From Adiantum capillus-veneris (Eukaryota > Streptophyta > Polypodiopsida > Polypodiales > Pteridaceae), in assembly GCA_014529385.2 (NCBI GenBank), contig CM043958.1, positions 150,608,793 to 150,668,792 of the forward strand: a stretch of DNA of 60,000 nt. Reading direction: 5' to 3'. Shown piece by piece: positions 50,880 to 60,000 of the stretch (the stretch's first letter is position 1; every line of letters begins with the position of its first letter). The position numbers were made by a program, and so were the translations under genes. Below the pieces are notes generated by a model that worked only from the letters and a program-made list of their open reading frames with translations, had not been told where the DNA came from and did not search any database.

Positions 50880-51600
50880 CATCTATGAGTGTTGCCCTCT
50901 CTCAGGACAACCGTATTGCACGATGCACATGACTCTCTCATGGGTGGGCACAGGGGAATGAACACCACTCTGGAAAAAATGGAAAGATTCTTTTATTTGC
51001 CTAAAATGCGAAAGGATGTATTTCATTATGTAACACAATGCACTATTTGTCAAAAGGTAAAAGCTCCTCGGGGTAAGCAGCAAGCCCTCTTGCTTCCGCT
51101 GCCTGTTCCTGATGGACCTTTTCAGGATATTTCCATGGATTTTGTGACTAACCTTCCACCTAGTTTGCATTCAAGGAACACTCAATGTTTGACAATTGTT
51201 GACCATTTCCGCAAGTTTTGCATGTTGATTCCTTGTAAGGCCACAGTCACCACACAAGATGTAGCACGGTTGTTCATTGAGCATTAGAATTTAGTACCCC
51301 CTTTGTGGTTTGCCAAAATCAATTGTTTCAGATAGGGATGTTAAGTTCACGTCCAATTTTTGATGCACTCTTTGAAAATTTTGGCACTAAGTTTTTCATC
51401 GGGTTTTCATGCACATTCAGATGGTCAAACAGAGATTTACAATCAATTGGCTTTTGATATTTTAAAGTTATATGTACATGATCAGCAGTCTCATTGGGAG
51501 CTCTATCTCCCATTGGTTCAGGCTATTTTGAATGACTCTTATTCCTCTACCATTGGTCGAACTCGGTATGAGAGCTTTTGGTCGTCTATTCCAGACTTTT
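50880..51600 (+). pseudogene. Integrase of element H, N-terminal part
   Basis: Zinc finger: HDSLMGGHRGMNTTLEKMER, CTICQKVKAPRGKQ (H-H-C-C). Core: FQDISMDFVTNLPPSLHSRN, DHFRKFCMLIPC, then SDRDVKFTSNF-like residues near 51330, HAHSDGQTEIYNQL, YLPLVQAILNDSYSSTIGRT. Coding is broken by stops near 51285. The frame runs into the foreign protease segment at about 51597. Confidence 0.75.
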
Positions 51601-51940
51601 GACTCGCTCGGTCGTGAGCTTATTGTTCAAGATCATACGATGATCCTTGACTTTCAAGCTATGAACATGGACTGTGTTGATGTAGTTTTAGGAGAGGAGT
51701 GGCTGCATGGTTCAGGGAACACATTGCACACAAGTTATGAACACAACTCCTTATCCTTTATGGTCAACGGTAAACATGTGCTTTGCTTTGTGAGAAAAAT
51801 ATACCATCTGCACCTCTTATATATACAGCCAAGCTTTCTATTTTACGGAAAGCAGATTTAATAGATGAAGTCTTTTTGTGTTACTACTTGTCTCCAAGTC
51901 TTGTGAATTCTCAAGAGCAAACTGCTGTGGATTCTAGTTA
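51597..51940 (+). pseudogene. Displaced protease second half inside integrase, element H
   Basis: Reads DSLGRELIVQDHTMILDF, MDCVDVVLGEEWLHGSGNTL, SYEHNSLSFMVNGKHVLCF, the second half of a gypsy aspartic protease (hydrophobic-hydrophobic-Gly VVLG plus W). Then KADLIDEVFLCYYLSPSLVN-like linker residues that belong before APERYSALF (49330). The segment of about 343 bp is missing from its normal site after FTPGM at about 49303 and sits here between integrase residues. See the separate finding. Confidence 0.65.
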
Positions 51941-52521
51941 ATGCCAATCCTAAAAGTCAATCGTTGGATGAGATTTCTGAGAGTGTGAAGCTTCGGCTAA
52001 GTAAGGCTCAGCAGTCTTACGACAGGCTAACAAGCATCATCAGGATGTTTCTATCAAGGAAGGGGATTGGGTTTATTTAAGAATCATAAAGCAACGTCTT
52101 AAGCAAGTTGGAAAGAAATGTCCTAAGTTGTCTTTCAGAATGTATGGTCCATTTCCTGTCATTAAAAAGATAAATGAGGTTTCTAAATTCTATGAAATTC
52201 CAATTGCCTAACTCATGGTCAATGCACAACGTTTTCCATGTTTCTTGGTTAAAAGTGTTTCAAGGAACACCTCCGAAGGACATTTCCAAAGAAGAAGAGC
52301 CCGAGATCATTGATGAAGCTAAAGTCATAAGGCCGGAGCAAGTGTTGTTGCATCAGTTTCGCCGTGGCTCAAAGAAGCAAGTCAAACAGTACTTTTTGAA
52401 GTTCAAGGATCGAGGAACCCACACGGCAGTGTGGGTCAATGAAGAGTTTTTCAAAGATTACCCAGAGTTGTTGGCCGACTACAAGGAAGCCATGCAGCTC
52501 GGTACCAGTACCTACCTTTAA
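51941..52521 (+). pseudogene. Integrase C-terminus and chromodomain-like tail, element H
   Basis: 51950-52080: NPKSQSLDEISESVKLRLSK, then QQSYDR. 52060-52150 encodes KEGDWVYLRI-like and SFRMYGPFPVIKKI. The frame 52174-52521: FQLPNSWSMHNVFHVSWLKV (typical integrase end), then PEQVLLHQFRRGSKKQVKQY and FLKFKDRGTHTAVWV, a chromodomain-like fold. Stops occur at several places before 52174. Confidence 0.7.
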
Positions 52522-52532
52522 AAAGGAGGGAA

Positions 52533-53706
52533 AGTCACGTGCACATCTAACCCTATGTGCATGTGGACAAGCTACTTCAGGTCCAAGTTTCAAGTCAGCT
52601 TAGGAAGTGTTCTGGCACCTTTGTGAGCTTGTTCGCAAGCATGCATGTCCAGGCACTTAGAGTGGTTGCATATCCTCTGGTTGCACACAGCATGATCATC
52701 AGCATTACAATCAATACCCACCATGAGCATTTGACAATGCACAAAACCCATTTTCCCTATTTTATCCAATTTTCACTTATTACTAATAAGTGACTTTGTT
52801 GGGAAATTGGGTAGGGCAAATTTGCTAAGTCCTATAAAAGAAACCTAGCGCTAGCACTTTCTTGCAGAAGAGGCAACAGAAGTTCATCAACTTACAGTGC
52901 ACCTTCTCAGCAAGACCGGCAGGAGACCTAGCGTTTCCAACCAACAGCAGATCAGGCCTAGCGTTTTTCATCATAAGTACCAGAACAGCCCTAGCGTTTT
53001 GCACATCCCAAATCAGCCCTGGCGTTTTGCAGATCCCAGATCAGACCTAGCGTTTTTGCACTTTGCTGACAGCATCAGCGTTTTGCAGATTCCCGGCGAC
53101 GTATCAGCCCCTGGCATCAGCATTTTCAGTTTCCAGCACTCAAACTCCACACAAACCAGCCACTAGCCTCGCAGATCTCACCTACCCGCAGCAGTTCCTC
53201 ACCGCACGGTCAGATCAGCCAGTGTTTTCAATTTCAGCCCGCTATCCGCACATTTCAACATCTGCGTTTCCAGCGCATCGTCCTTGAGTCGTCGCCATCG
53301 CCGTCCTTAGTTAGCAAATTTACAGATTTCAACCCCTGGCGTTTTCAGATTTCAGCCCGTTTCGTCATCGTCATCATTGTCATCGACATCGTCGGCAAGT
53401 CCATTGCATCTAGACCATTGTACCAGATTTGTGTAATCAATAGCATAGACCTCTGTCGCCATAGAGAGGGGGGGGGGGGTCCTTGGAGGAGGGTTTCACA
53501 ACCGTCAGGTGTCGTATTCTTCTCTCTCTCATCTCTCAGTCTCAGCACCTTCATTCACAATGTCATTCACTTTGTTTGTGATCATTTGCACTCTCTCACT
53601 AAACGAACGGAAAGCTCTCCCTGCCGTAAGTAAAAGGAACCCTTGAGCACAGTTCGGAGCACTCATCTTGAGCAAAGTTCAACATTCACTTCCGTTGCAC
53701 CTTACA
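52533..53706 (+). repeat. 3' LTR of element H
   Basis: It follows the purine-rich AAAAAGGAGGGAAAG. It carries a roughly 178-bp extra block (about 52634-52812: TTCGCAAGCATGC...GAAATTGGGTA) not present in the 5' LTR. A G11 run in it at 53469-53479 is expanded from GGGGG in the other copy. Confidence 0.8.
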
Positions 53707-54234
53707 ACTATAGTTGTTAGGAACTGTAGATCTATACTGGAATTGATAAAAGCCATCAGGAACAAAAAACTCTGATGTGTCATATGATGAGTAACATTAA
53801 GCATCGTGAAGGAATTGTACCGTTAGTTCGGTGGAAGAGATGGAGAAGTGGGTATTATGGGTGATAGAAGCATCAGATAGGGAATATTCCATTAGTCTCG
53901 GAGGAAATCCAAACTAGAAAAAGGAATATGCATAAAGACGGCACAAGAATAAAGATGGGTTTTGAGAAGCTTTTTTCTACAAGGGATGTTTTCAAGTGCT
54001 TTCCGCGAAAGCAAATGATTTCCCGCGAGGAATCTGTGTTTCCATTGCATCTGTGCATGAGACTGCATCCAGTGACGCATGGGAAAGTGTTGTGTAGCTT
54101 CGGTTTTCAGCTCACTGAGTTTTAATTGAGTTTTTAGCATGTTCACTTTTTTTTTGACCGGCCGTCCACTTAATAAGTGGGCAGCCACTTAATAAAAGTA
54201 GAAGCAAGGCTTATTTTAAAAAAATCAGCGCTCC

Positions 54235-55611
54235 CATGTGGCTGAAATACAACTTGCACAGCACCACCTATGTGCCCAAGCATGCGACACACACCAAAGA
54301 GAAAAGCATTTATTTTATTTTCAAAATGCCCCCAACCAAACATGATATGAATCTTCTGCGAGGTTGGTACATATCATCTTGTGCCATAGGGCATTCCAAG
54401 TAGCCGGACCAATAGCTACCTCAAAGTGCATCTAATTACTAGAGCTGAGTTCATCAATAACCATAGATTCCACATCTTCTTGTAAATGCATCAATGGCTC
54501 TTCGATTCTCATGTAAAAGACCCCATCACTCCTACCACCTCAAATTTCATCCAAGAATTGAAAAAGAACCATAGAAACATTCGCACTTACATCTTCTACT
54601 TTCACATAAGTTCTTTGCCACTTCAAAAGCTAGAGGCATGCATACAAAGCCACTCAACACATCATAATCCAGTCTTCATCATGTCAACCTGCCTCACAAC
54701 TTGCTAACTACCAATCATGATCTTTATAGATAAAATGATATGGCTCAAACATATATTGAAGCGTGTGAAATGCATCCATAAGATCACCATGCAAGCAAAA
54801 TATCACTCTAACGTCCTTGTATACCAGATCCTCAAGATGTTTATACTAAGCAACCAGAGAGCACATATCACGACCTACATCCCTTGGAGATGGCACTAGC
54901 ATCAAATCCTTGCACACATATAACTCATTCCTATCACCTTCATGACCCAATACCTTTGCATCACAACCACTAGAGGTTTCCCAACCCCAACTCTTGTAAA
55001 GCACATGCACCCAAGGTAACATCAACCAGCATAGAATCACTCTTGCCTACATCATCTTCAATTAATGTGGCAATTTCATGACCATAGCTTATCATATCAT
55101 CTTTATCACAAGCATCCATGTTGTGTTGCTAGAAAGCTCCTTCCCAAAAACATACGTTTCTCTTTGTGCAAGTCTATCATGTCCTTCACTGATAGATCTT
55201 GTAACTCTTATGTCATCATTGCTAGTATCGGATGTGTCACCATCATAGGCCGCCTCATTCTAGTCAATTTCACTCTCATCAGCTTCACTTTCCACGCTAG
55301 TGCTCAATTTTTCACATTTATCTACTATGTCCTTGCCATTTTGCACCATAAGCAAAGAATATGGTCATTTGCACAAATCTCCAAACTATTATTCTTGCCA
55401 ACATTAGCATTTATGATTGCGACTTTGGGTGCATAAAGGTCATCCACACTATCAATACCAGGTATAGGCAAAACATACTTCATGCCTACTGTAACGCTAT
55501 CTTCAATGCTTCACACATGGAATTGGGCTCTTTCTCTTACACTTTTGCTATAAGGTTTGTCTGCAACAAACTTGTGAGAACCTATATACTTTGGCTATTT
55601 TTGTAAAAGTA
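54235..55611. other. Unassigned insertion in LTR G
   Basis: AT-rich; short coding-like pieces on the minus strand (e.g. CDAKVLGHEGDRNELYVC at 54900-54960; acidic SEADESE-like at 55265-55290) suggest a decayed gag or protease-like region of an unidentified retroelement. Too degraded to name. Confidence 0.35.
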
Positions 55612-55943
55612 GTATTGGTCAGATTTGGACATCTTCACACCAGCTCGAGATTGAGACTTGTAGATTGAGAGGGATACCAACAGCTAGTAGGATATGCCAC
55701 CTATGCCATACAGAGCCAGAGATAGAGATGAATTATATATGTCAATGCACAATGTATTACAAGATACGGGGTCGCCTCCACTGTCCATTCAGAAAGGGCT
55801 TTAGACCCTTCTCCATCGTCATGATCTATCAGGACCAAAGTTGTCGGATTGTATCTACTCAAGCTACATAGACACAAAGATAGTTATCAGGACCAAAGTT
55901 GTCGGATTGTATCTACTCAACCTACATAGACACAAAGATAGTT
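55612..55943 (+). mobile_element. LINE C-terminal fragment with 57-bp duplication
   Basis: CHLCHTEPEIEMNYICQC, then IRGRLHCPFRKGFRPFS, the zinc-finger domain of the LINE family in a diverged form. The last 57 bp (TATCAGGACCAAAG...) are tandemly repeated: about 55827-55883 and 55884-55940, differing at one base (AAGCTAC/AACCTAC). Confidence 0.7.
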
Positions 55944-56265
55944 AACTAAGAAGATTCCAGAAACAAAATCCAAAACGATCTGCAGAGTTTCATACTCTAG
56001 ACGCAAACTGAATTGAGAGCTTGCCTCTAAGAAACTTCCCTCGTGGGAAGGAATCGACCATCGAGTCTAAGATTAAGAAACAGAGGGGTTTCTCCAGTTC
56101 TTGTGCTTGTAAAAATATTCTCCCTAATAAAGATTCTCTTTAAGGGGGGGACCCACCCATCTTTTGGTCCCCAATATTGTGTCGTCTTCACCCTCATCTC
56201 TTTTGGTTGAGAGTTTATTTATTTTCAGCGTATTAATTATTCGTGTGCACTCCCATTTGTGACAG

Positions 56266-56689
56266 TGGTATCAAAGCTCGGTCGCCTCTCTCTTTCTGCA
56301 AAGGAGGACAATTCTGGGAAGAAACGAGAAGAACCATGGCGAGGCACGGGAGAACCATTGAAGTTGAACTTCAGTAAGTATGAGTTCAACTTGCGGATTT
56401 GCAGCTCCTTCTCACGTTGTCGGCTATCCAAAAGGTTTTGGACAGAATCAAGAAGCCACAAGAAACAAATGCTGATGGGGGTCAGGAAAATCGTGTCGGT
56501 GGTGACAACCCGCAGGAGGAAAACGCGGAAAAAAGGGCCGATGCGCATAAGGGATTTCCAGATCCAAACAAACAGCCTTCCAAGAGCAAGGGCCAAGACG
56601 ATTCTTCAATAACCAATTTCCAAAGTGCCCAAGTGCCTTGTCTTCTCTTTGATAGGACCGGTATGCTTTGAGAAAAGCACACGCCTCAT
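56266..56689 (+). other. PBS and leader/gag start of a G-family element
   Basis: PBS TGGTATCAAAGC (56266-56277). The following CTGCAAAGGAGGAC...ATGGCGAGG matches the minus-strand region 43865-43885 of element G. A 90-aa frame (56399-56671) with KPQETNADGGQENRVGGDN has no recognisable domain. The element is cut at about 56690 by LTR N. Confidence 0.55.
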
Positions 56690-56702
56690 GCTCTGATACC
56701 AC

Positions 56703-57355
56703 TACATGCTTGGGCACCCCAAACAGAGAATCTGACACGACACACTAATAAATCACTTAAAATACTTCACAACTATAAAAACTTGAGTCGACATGGCCCA
56801 ACGTAGTTCCGTGCCCAGAGGTATTGGCCCCAAAACCTAGCGCCCCTTTCGGTATTTCTTTATTATATTAATGCTTGAGCAAAGTAAAACTCCCGAAGGG
56901 GTCCTCTGCTCTCATACTCTGCATCCAGATGCTCTGAAGAGTGAGGCCCCTTGGGTCCTTTTATTCTTACAAGGGATGCCAAAAGCAAAGCCCCAAAAGC
57001 AGTTGAACCCAAAGGCAATTGGTTCCTAAAAGCAATAATCCCAAAAGCAACTTGTTCGAAAATCTGCCCCCAAAAAGCATCAGCGCAATTTGCGGAATTC
57101 CGTACAATCTGCCACATCAGCACCCTGTCAGCGCGTTTTACGGACGTCCATACAAGCAGCCTGCAAGCGCGTTTCACGAGCGTCTGTACTGCCAAGCCTG
57201 TCAGCGCGTTTCACAAGCAGTCCATACAGCCTGTCTGTACAATTCTTGTCGCGTCGTCATTGCTGTGTTTGGGTAGTGCTGCCACGTCATCAGTTTGTGT
57301 CAGTATTGCCCTGAAAAACAACAAGCTAGAGAGAGAGAGAGAGAGAGAGAGGCAT
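56703..57355 (-). repeat. LTR N (A/B family) with PBS
   Basis: PBS TGGTATCAGAGC on the minus strand (56690-56701); LTR end CATGTAG at 56703; R motif 56811-56870 (GGCGCTAGG, TACCGAAAGG); TATA-like AGAATAAAAGGACC at 56956-56970; U3 repeats GCTTTTGGGG at 56985-57065; a GA run 57331-57350 on the plus strand near the left (upstream) end. Confidence 0.65.
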
Positions 57356-57659
57356 GGCTTTTTGAGGATGAGGGAATAGTAGACGTAAAGAGAGCGAAGG
57401 GGCTACTTGGGCTGATGGTAGAGGAAAATTCAACAACTAGGAGATGGTGAAATGAGGGGGAAAGAGGCTTTTATTTATAAGGAAGATGCCTCAAGAAGAA
57501 AAGGGAAAAGGAGAGGATTGAGACCAAGTGTTTAGTAAGAGATAAAGTTGATTTGACAAGTGTCTACACACTTCTCTCTTCCTTTGAGAGCTTTTTGACA
57601 AGTGTCATCTTTTGAAAACTTTGTGACAAGTGTCCCACCACATGTCCTCCTTTTGGAAC
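57356..57659. other. Unassigned sequence between LTRs N and F
   Basis: Purine-rich, no gene. Repeats of GACAAGTGTC occur at 57557, 57596 and 57624. It may be the upstream part of LTR N. Confidence 0.4.
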
Positions 57660-58055
57660 TGAAACGAACGAGGAGATAGGATCTCCCAGCTACACAGACC
57701 GCCTACAGATACGCATCGGACGAACCACCCCACCATAGCCACCATCTGGCGGCTCCCCCGTGCTGGGGCCAACGTCCGAGGACGTAGGCGTGAAACCTAT
57801 AAGACCGAGCGTCCCATACCACCCGGCCTCACCTCCTCGAGGTGACCTCGCGCACTCTTAGCCTCGCGGGCTAACCACTGGCACTCTGCCAGTGGGATCG
57901 ATCATTGCAAATGAGGCCTTGGCCTCCCTTCTATAATAATAGCCGGCCACACTGGCCGGGTTCACACTACGTCCGCCCAGACACTTAACGCCCATCCCCA
58001 CGGCATCTGGGCTAGATCCCCTCTCCTGTGAGTAGGACATAACATACTTCCCCCC

Positions 58056-58685
58056 TTAAGAACCATTGATGTCCTCATCAATGAAGTGGGGATACTGAGC
58101 CTTCAAAGCTCTAACAGGTTCCCAAGTAGCAAACCTTTCAGATTGACCCTTCCATTTAATTAAGAACTCGTCATAACCCTTTTGGCGCGAATGACGGGTA
58201 CGATGATCTAAAACTGCTTCTGGTTCTCGGGGAATATACTCAATTTGCATATCTTGCCATACATTTTCCTCAATAGGCACCACAACGTCGGCTTCGCCCA
58301 ATTTCTCTTTAAGACGGCTAACATGAAACACTGGATGTACACTAGCATCCGAGGGAAGAGCCAACTTGTAGGCAACTTGGCCAATTTTCTTTGTGATCAG
58401 GAACGAACCACAATATCTAGTTGAAAGCTTATAATGCTTTCCTGTTCGCATAGTCTTGGAATCCTTGAGCATCTTCAGATAGATCCATTGTCCCACATCT
58501 AGAGTCCTTGGAGATCTCTTTTGATTAGCATAAGTAGTGACTCGGTCACGAGCCGTTCTTATACTATCCTTAGCCAATTGGAGCATTTCCTGCATGTCGT
58601 ACAGGAAATCACGAGCTTGGCGTTCCTTGACTTTCTCTAAGCCAATAGCAATTGGGGATTTAGGCTCAAATCCATAAATCAGCAT
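58056..58685 (-). CDS. Integrase C-terminus and chromodomain, element F
   Basis: 209 codons without a stop. MLIYGFEPKSPIAIGLEKVK, QARDFLYDMQEMLQLAKDSI, DVGQWIYLKMLKDSK, STRYCGSFLITKKIGQVAYK, HPVFHVSRLKEKLGEADVVV (integrase end), then PEAVLDHRTRHSRQKGYDEF, LIKWKGQSERFATWEPVRAL, a textbook chromodomain. The stop is at the polypurine tract. Together with the next frame upstream it forms one broken polyprotein. Confidence 0.85.
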   Translation of the reverse strand: MLIYGFEPKSPIAIGLEKVKERQARDFLYDMQEMLQLAKDSIRTARDRVTTYANQKRSPRTLDVGQWIYLKMLKDSKTMRTGKHYKLSTRYCGSFLITKKIGQVAYKLALPSDASVHPVFHVSRLKEKLGEADVVVPIEENVWQDMQIEYIPREPEAVLDHRTRHSRQKGYDEFLIKWKGQSERFATWEPVRALKAQYPHFIDEDINGS

Positions 58686-58766
58686 GAATGGGCTAAATCC
58701 AGTAGCAGAATGCTTGCTACTATTATAGGCAAACTCTAACTGTGGAAGATACCTTTCACAGTCAGA

Positions 58767-59587
58767 CTACCTATGAGGGACATAGGCTCTCAACATGTCC
58801 TCTAACATCTGATTCATCCTCTCAGTTTGTCCGTCGAACTCAGGATGGTCAAAAAAAGACATACTCAACTTCGTCTGAAGATGAGCAAACACATCTCGCC
58901 AAAATCGGGCAGTGAACTTAGTATCACGATCACTGACAATATCTTCTGGGAGACCATACAGCTTATAAAGCTGATCGACAAATAAAACCGCCAACTCATG
59001 GCTTTTTACTGTCGACTTCGTTGGTATAAACTTCGCCATTTTTGTGAGTCTATCGACCACAACCCAGTAGCATCATTGCCCCGACTAGTATTTGGCAAAC
59101 CAACGATGAAGTCCATGGAAATACTTTGCCACTTGGCATTTGGGATTTCCAATGGATGTAACAAGCAAGCTTTCCTAAGCCGCTCTGCCTTATTGATCTG
59201 ACACTGAGCGCATCTCTTCACATAGCTCTCTATGTAAGAGCGCATTCTTGGCCAATAGAAATATCGTTTGACCAAAGCTAAAGTTCTTTGGATGCCTAGG
59301 TGCCCAGCGCTAGGAACATCGTGGCATTCGCACAAAATCCTTTGTCGAATCTCATCGATTTCCGGCACGCAGACTTTACCATTCCTGAACAAGAGTCCAC
59401 CTCTAATGGAATATTGTCGCTGTCTCATCTCTCCAGTACGACTCACTTGGGTCTCCGGACCACCCAAGCCTGTATGTGAGTCATGCACCGCTTCGACCTC
59501 GTTCCATATCTTGCCAAAATGGCCATCGGAACGACATAGCCCTCGGAGAGAGAGATAGAAATACGTCGAGATTTCAGCCATAGACAA
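58767..59587 (-). pseudogene. Integrase finger and core, element F
   Basis: 59006-59587: SAGHLGIQRTLALVKRYFYW, CAQCQINKAERLRKACLLHP (zinc finger H-H-C-C), WQSISMDFIVGLPNTSRGND (first catalytic Asp), then a frameshift near 59063. 58767-59060: DRLTKMAKFIPTKSTVKSHE, DIVSDRDTKFTARFWRDVF (second Asp), SFFDHPEFDGQTERMNQMLE (catalytic Glu region). All three D,D,E positions appear present across the break. A stop at about 58769 separates it from the C-terminus. Confidence 0.8.
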
Positions 59588-59634
59588 GGTGTTGACCTCA
59601 GGAATCCTGCTGAGCGAATCCTGCTGAGCGGATC

Positions 59635-59955
59635 CTACTCAACCCATCTAGCCTTCCGGCCTCCGAGATCACCCTGATCACAGATATAGCGCAAGGAGTG
59701 ATGGTCTTTCCATGCAACAAACGTAGAGCCATACAAGTAGTGCCGCCATTTCCTCAGGGCGTGGACTACGGTGTAAAGCTCCTTTTCATACGTTGGATAA
59801 TGCATCTCAGCGTCAGAAAGCTTCTTACTTTCAAACGCAACAGGACGTGCATCCTGGTATAATGCCGCACCAATAGCATAATCACTAGCATCCGTCTCAA
59901 CCACAAATGGTTTGCTAGGATCCACAATGTGCAATATTGGCACAGTAGTCACCAA
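59635..59955 (-). pseudogene. RNase H of element F
   Basis: HIVDPSKPFVVETDASDYAI, GAALYQDARPVAFESKKL, YPTYEKELYTVVHALRKWRH, then AWKDHHSLRYICDQG. The TDH.SLRY motif reads KDHHSLRY here. The frame continues in another frame beyond 59955 to the window end (about 45 more bases of RT connection). Stops lie between it and the integrase (59640-59590). Confidence 0.8.
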
Positions 59956-60000
59956 GTGCTTTAGTGTCCGAAAGCTCTCGTCGAGATGCTCATTCCAGAC

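Larger units (their letters stand above)
46326..53706 (+). mobile_element. Ty3/gypsy element H, full length
   Basis: 7.4 kb from LTR start TGTAACGTACAC (46326) to the end of the 3' LTR CACCTTACA (53706). Flanks ACTGT (46321-46325) and ACTAT (53707-53711) are a likely 5-bp target duplication with one change. Internal order: PBS, coiled-coil leader protein/gag, knuckle, first half of protease, RT, RNase H, integrase, displaced protease half, integrase end, chromodomain-like tail, PPT (about 52519-52533), 3' LTR. It belongs to another family than B and E. It sits immediately before LTR G. Confidence 0.85.
53715..56264 (+). repeat. LTR G (plus copy) interrupted by other DNA
   Basis: Start TGTTAGGAACTG, end TTTGTGACA at 56264. 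The U3 part (53715-54230) matches the minus copy 44395-44970, and the R/U5 part (about 55950-56264) matches 43907-44320. The middle (54235-55949) is inserted foreign sequence. Confidence 0.65.
57660..60000 (-). mobile_element. Ty3/gypsy chromovirus F, 3' part
   Basis: It runs off the right edge of the window. 3' LTR 57660-58044 (385 bp; starts TGTTATGTCC, ends CGTTTCA), polypurine tract 58045-58060 (CTTAAGGGGGGAAGTA), then integrase with canonical chromodomain and RNase H in the minus strand. It is the least decayed pol end after element E. Confidence 0.8.

Overview
The window looks like a piece of a large, repeat-swollen land-plant nuclear genome. The evidence is plant-type primer binding sites matching initiator tRNA-Met (TGGTATCAGAGC and variants), several Ty3/gypsy chromoviruses, Ty1/copia remnants, L1-like LINEs, long (GA)n/(TC)n tracts, and exons of a plant-type long-chain acyl-CoA synthetase (LACS). 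A fern or other seed-free vascular plant is my best guess, but the sequence does not prove it.

The only cellular gene I can support is the LACS gene on the minus strand. Five exons fit together in frame with GT..AG borders: 37732-37795, 37194-37283, 37044-37100, 14609-14657 and 14433-14509. Together they encode an N-terminal part of the enzyme. Between the third and fourth exons lies an intron of 22,386 bp (14658-37043) that is almost entirely transposable elements. The upstream exon and all later exons were not found here, so the introns on both sides are also very long (over 14 kb downstream and over 22 kb upstream if both run to the window edges).

Layout from left to right. 1-3056: internally deleted gypsy element A. 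3057-4100: LINE 3' end. 4101-5637: copia remnant (minus). 6404-12795: decayed chromovirus B, with one LINE piece in its leader and another in its 3' LTR. 12866-13743: LTR of the E family. 14433-14657: two LACS exons. 15887-18284 and on to 20030: five LINE pieces in a row, same strand, joined through GA tracts and holding one hAT-like MITE. 20031-21850: GC-rich block of unknown origin with repeated hairpins. 21852-22655: LINE ORF1. 23473-26213: element K, an LTR next to an unrecognised protein. 26727-35147: chromovirus E with 5-bp target duplication, sitting in copia element J (to 36936). 37044-37795: three LACS exons. 38072-40680: second LINE family, interrupted by a small solo LTR and a gypsy fragment. 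40690-42900: inverted LTR pair. 42953-44970: gypsy G (minus). 46326-53706: gypsy H with a displaced protease half. 53715-56689: second G LTR and leader. 56703-57355: LTR N. 57660-60000: canonical chromovirus F (minus, runs off the end).

Two patterns cut across elements. LINE copies begin or end in (TC)n/(GA)n tracts again and again, as expected of a LINE that targets this microsatellite. LTRs of otherwise different gypsy families share a promoter and a polyadenylation-like motif containing the palindrome GGCGCC. No RNA genes, CRISPR arrays or prokaryotic features were seen.
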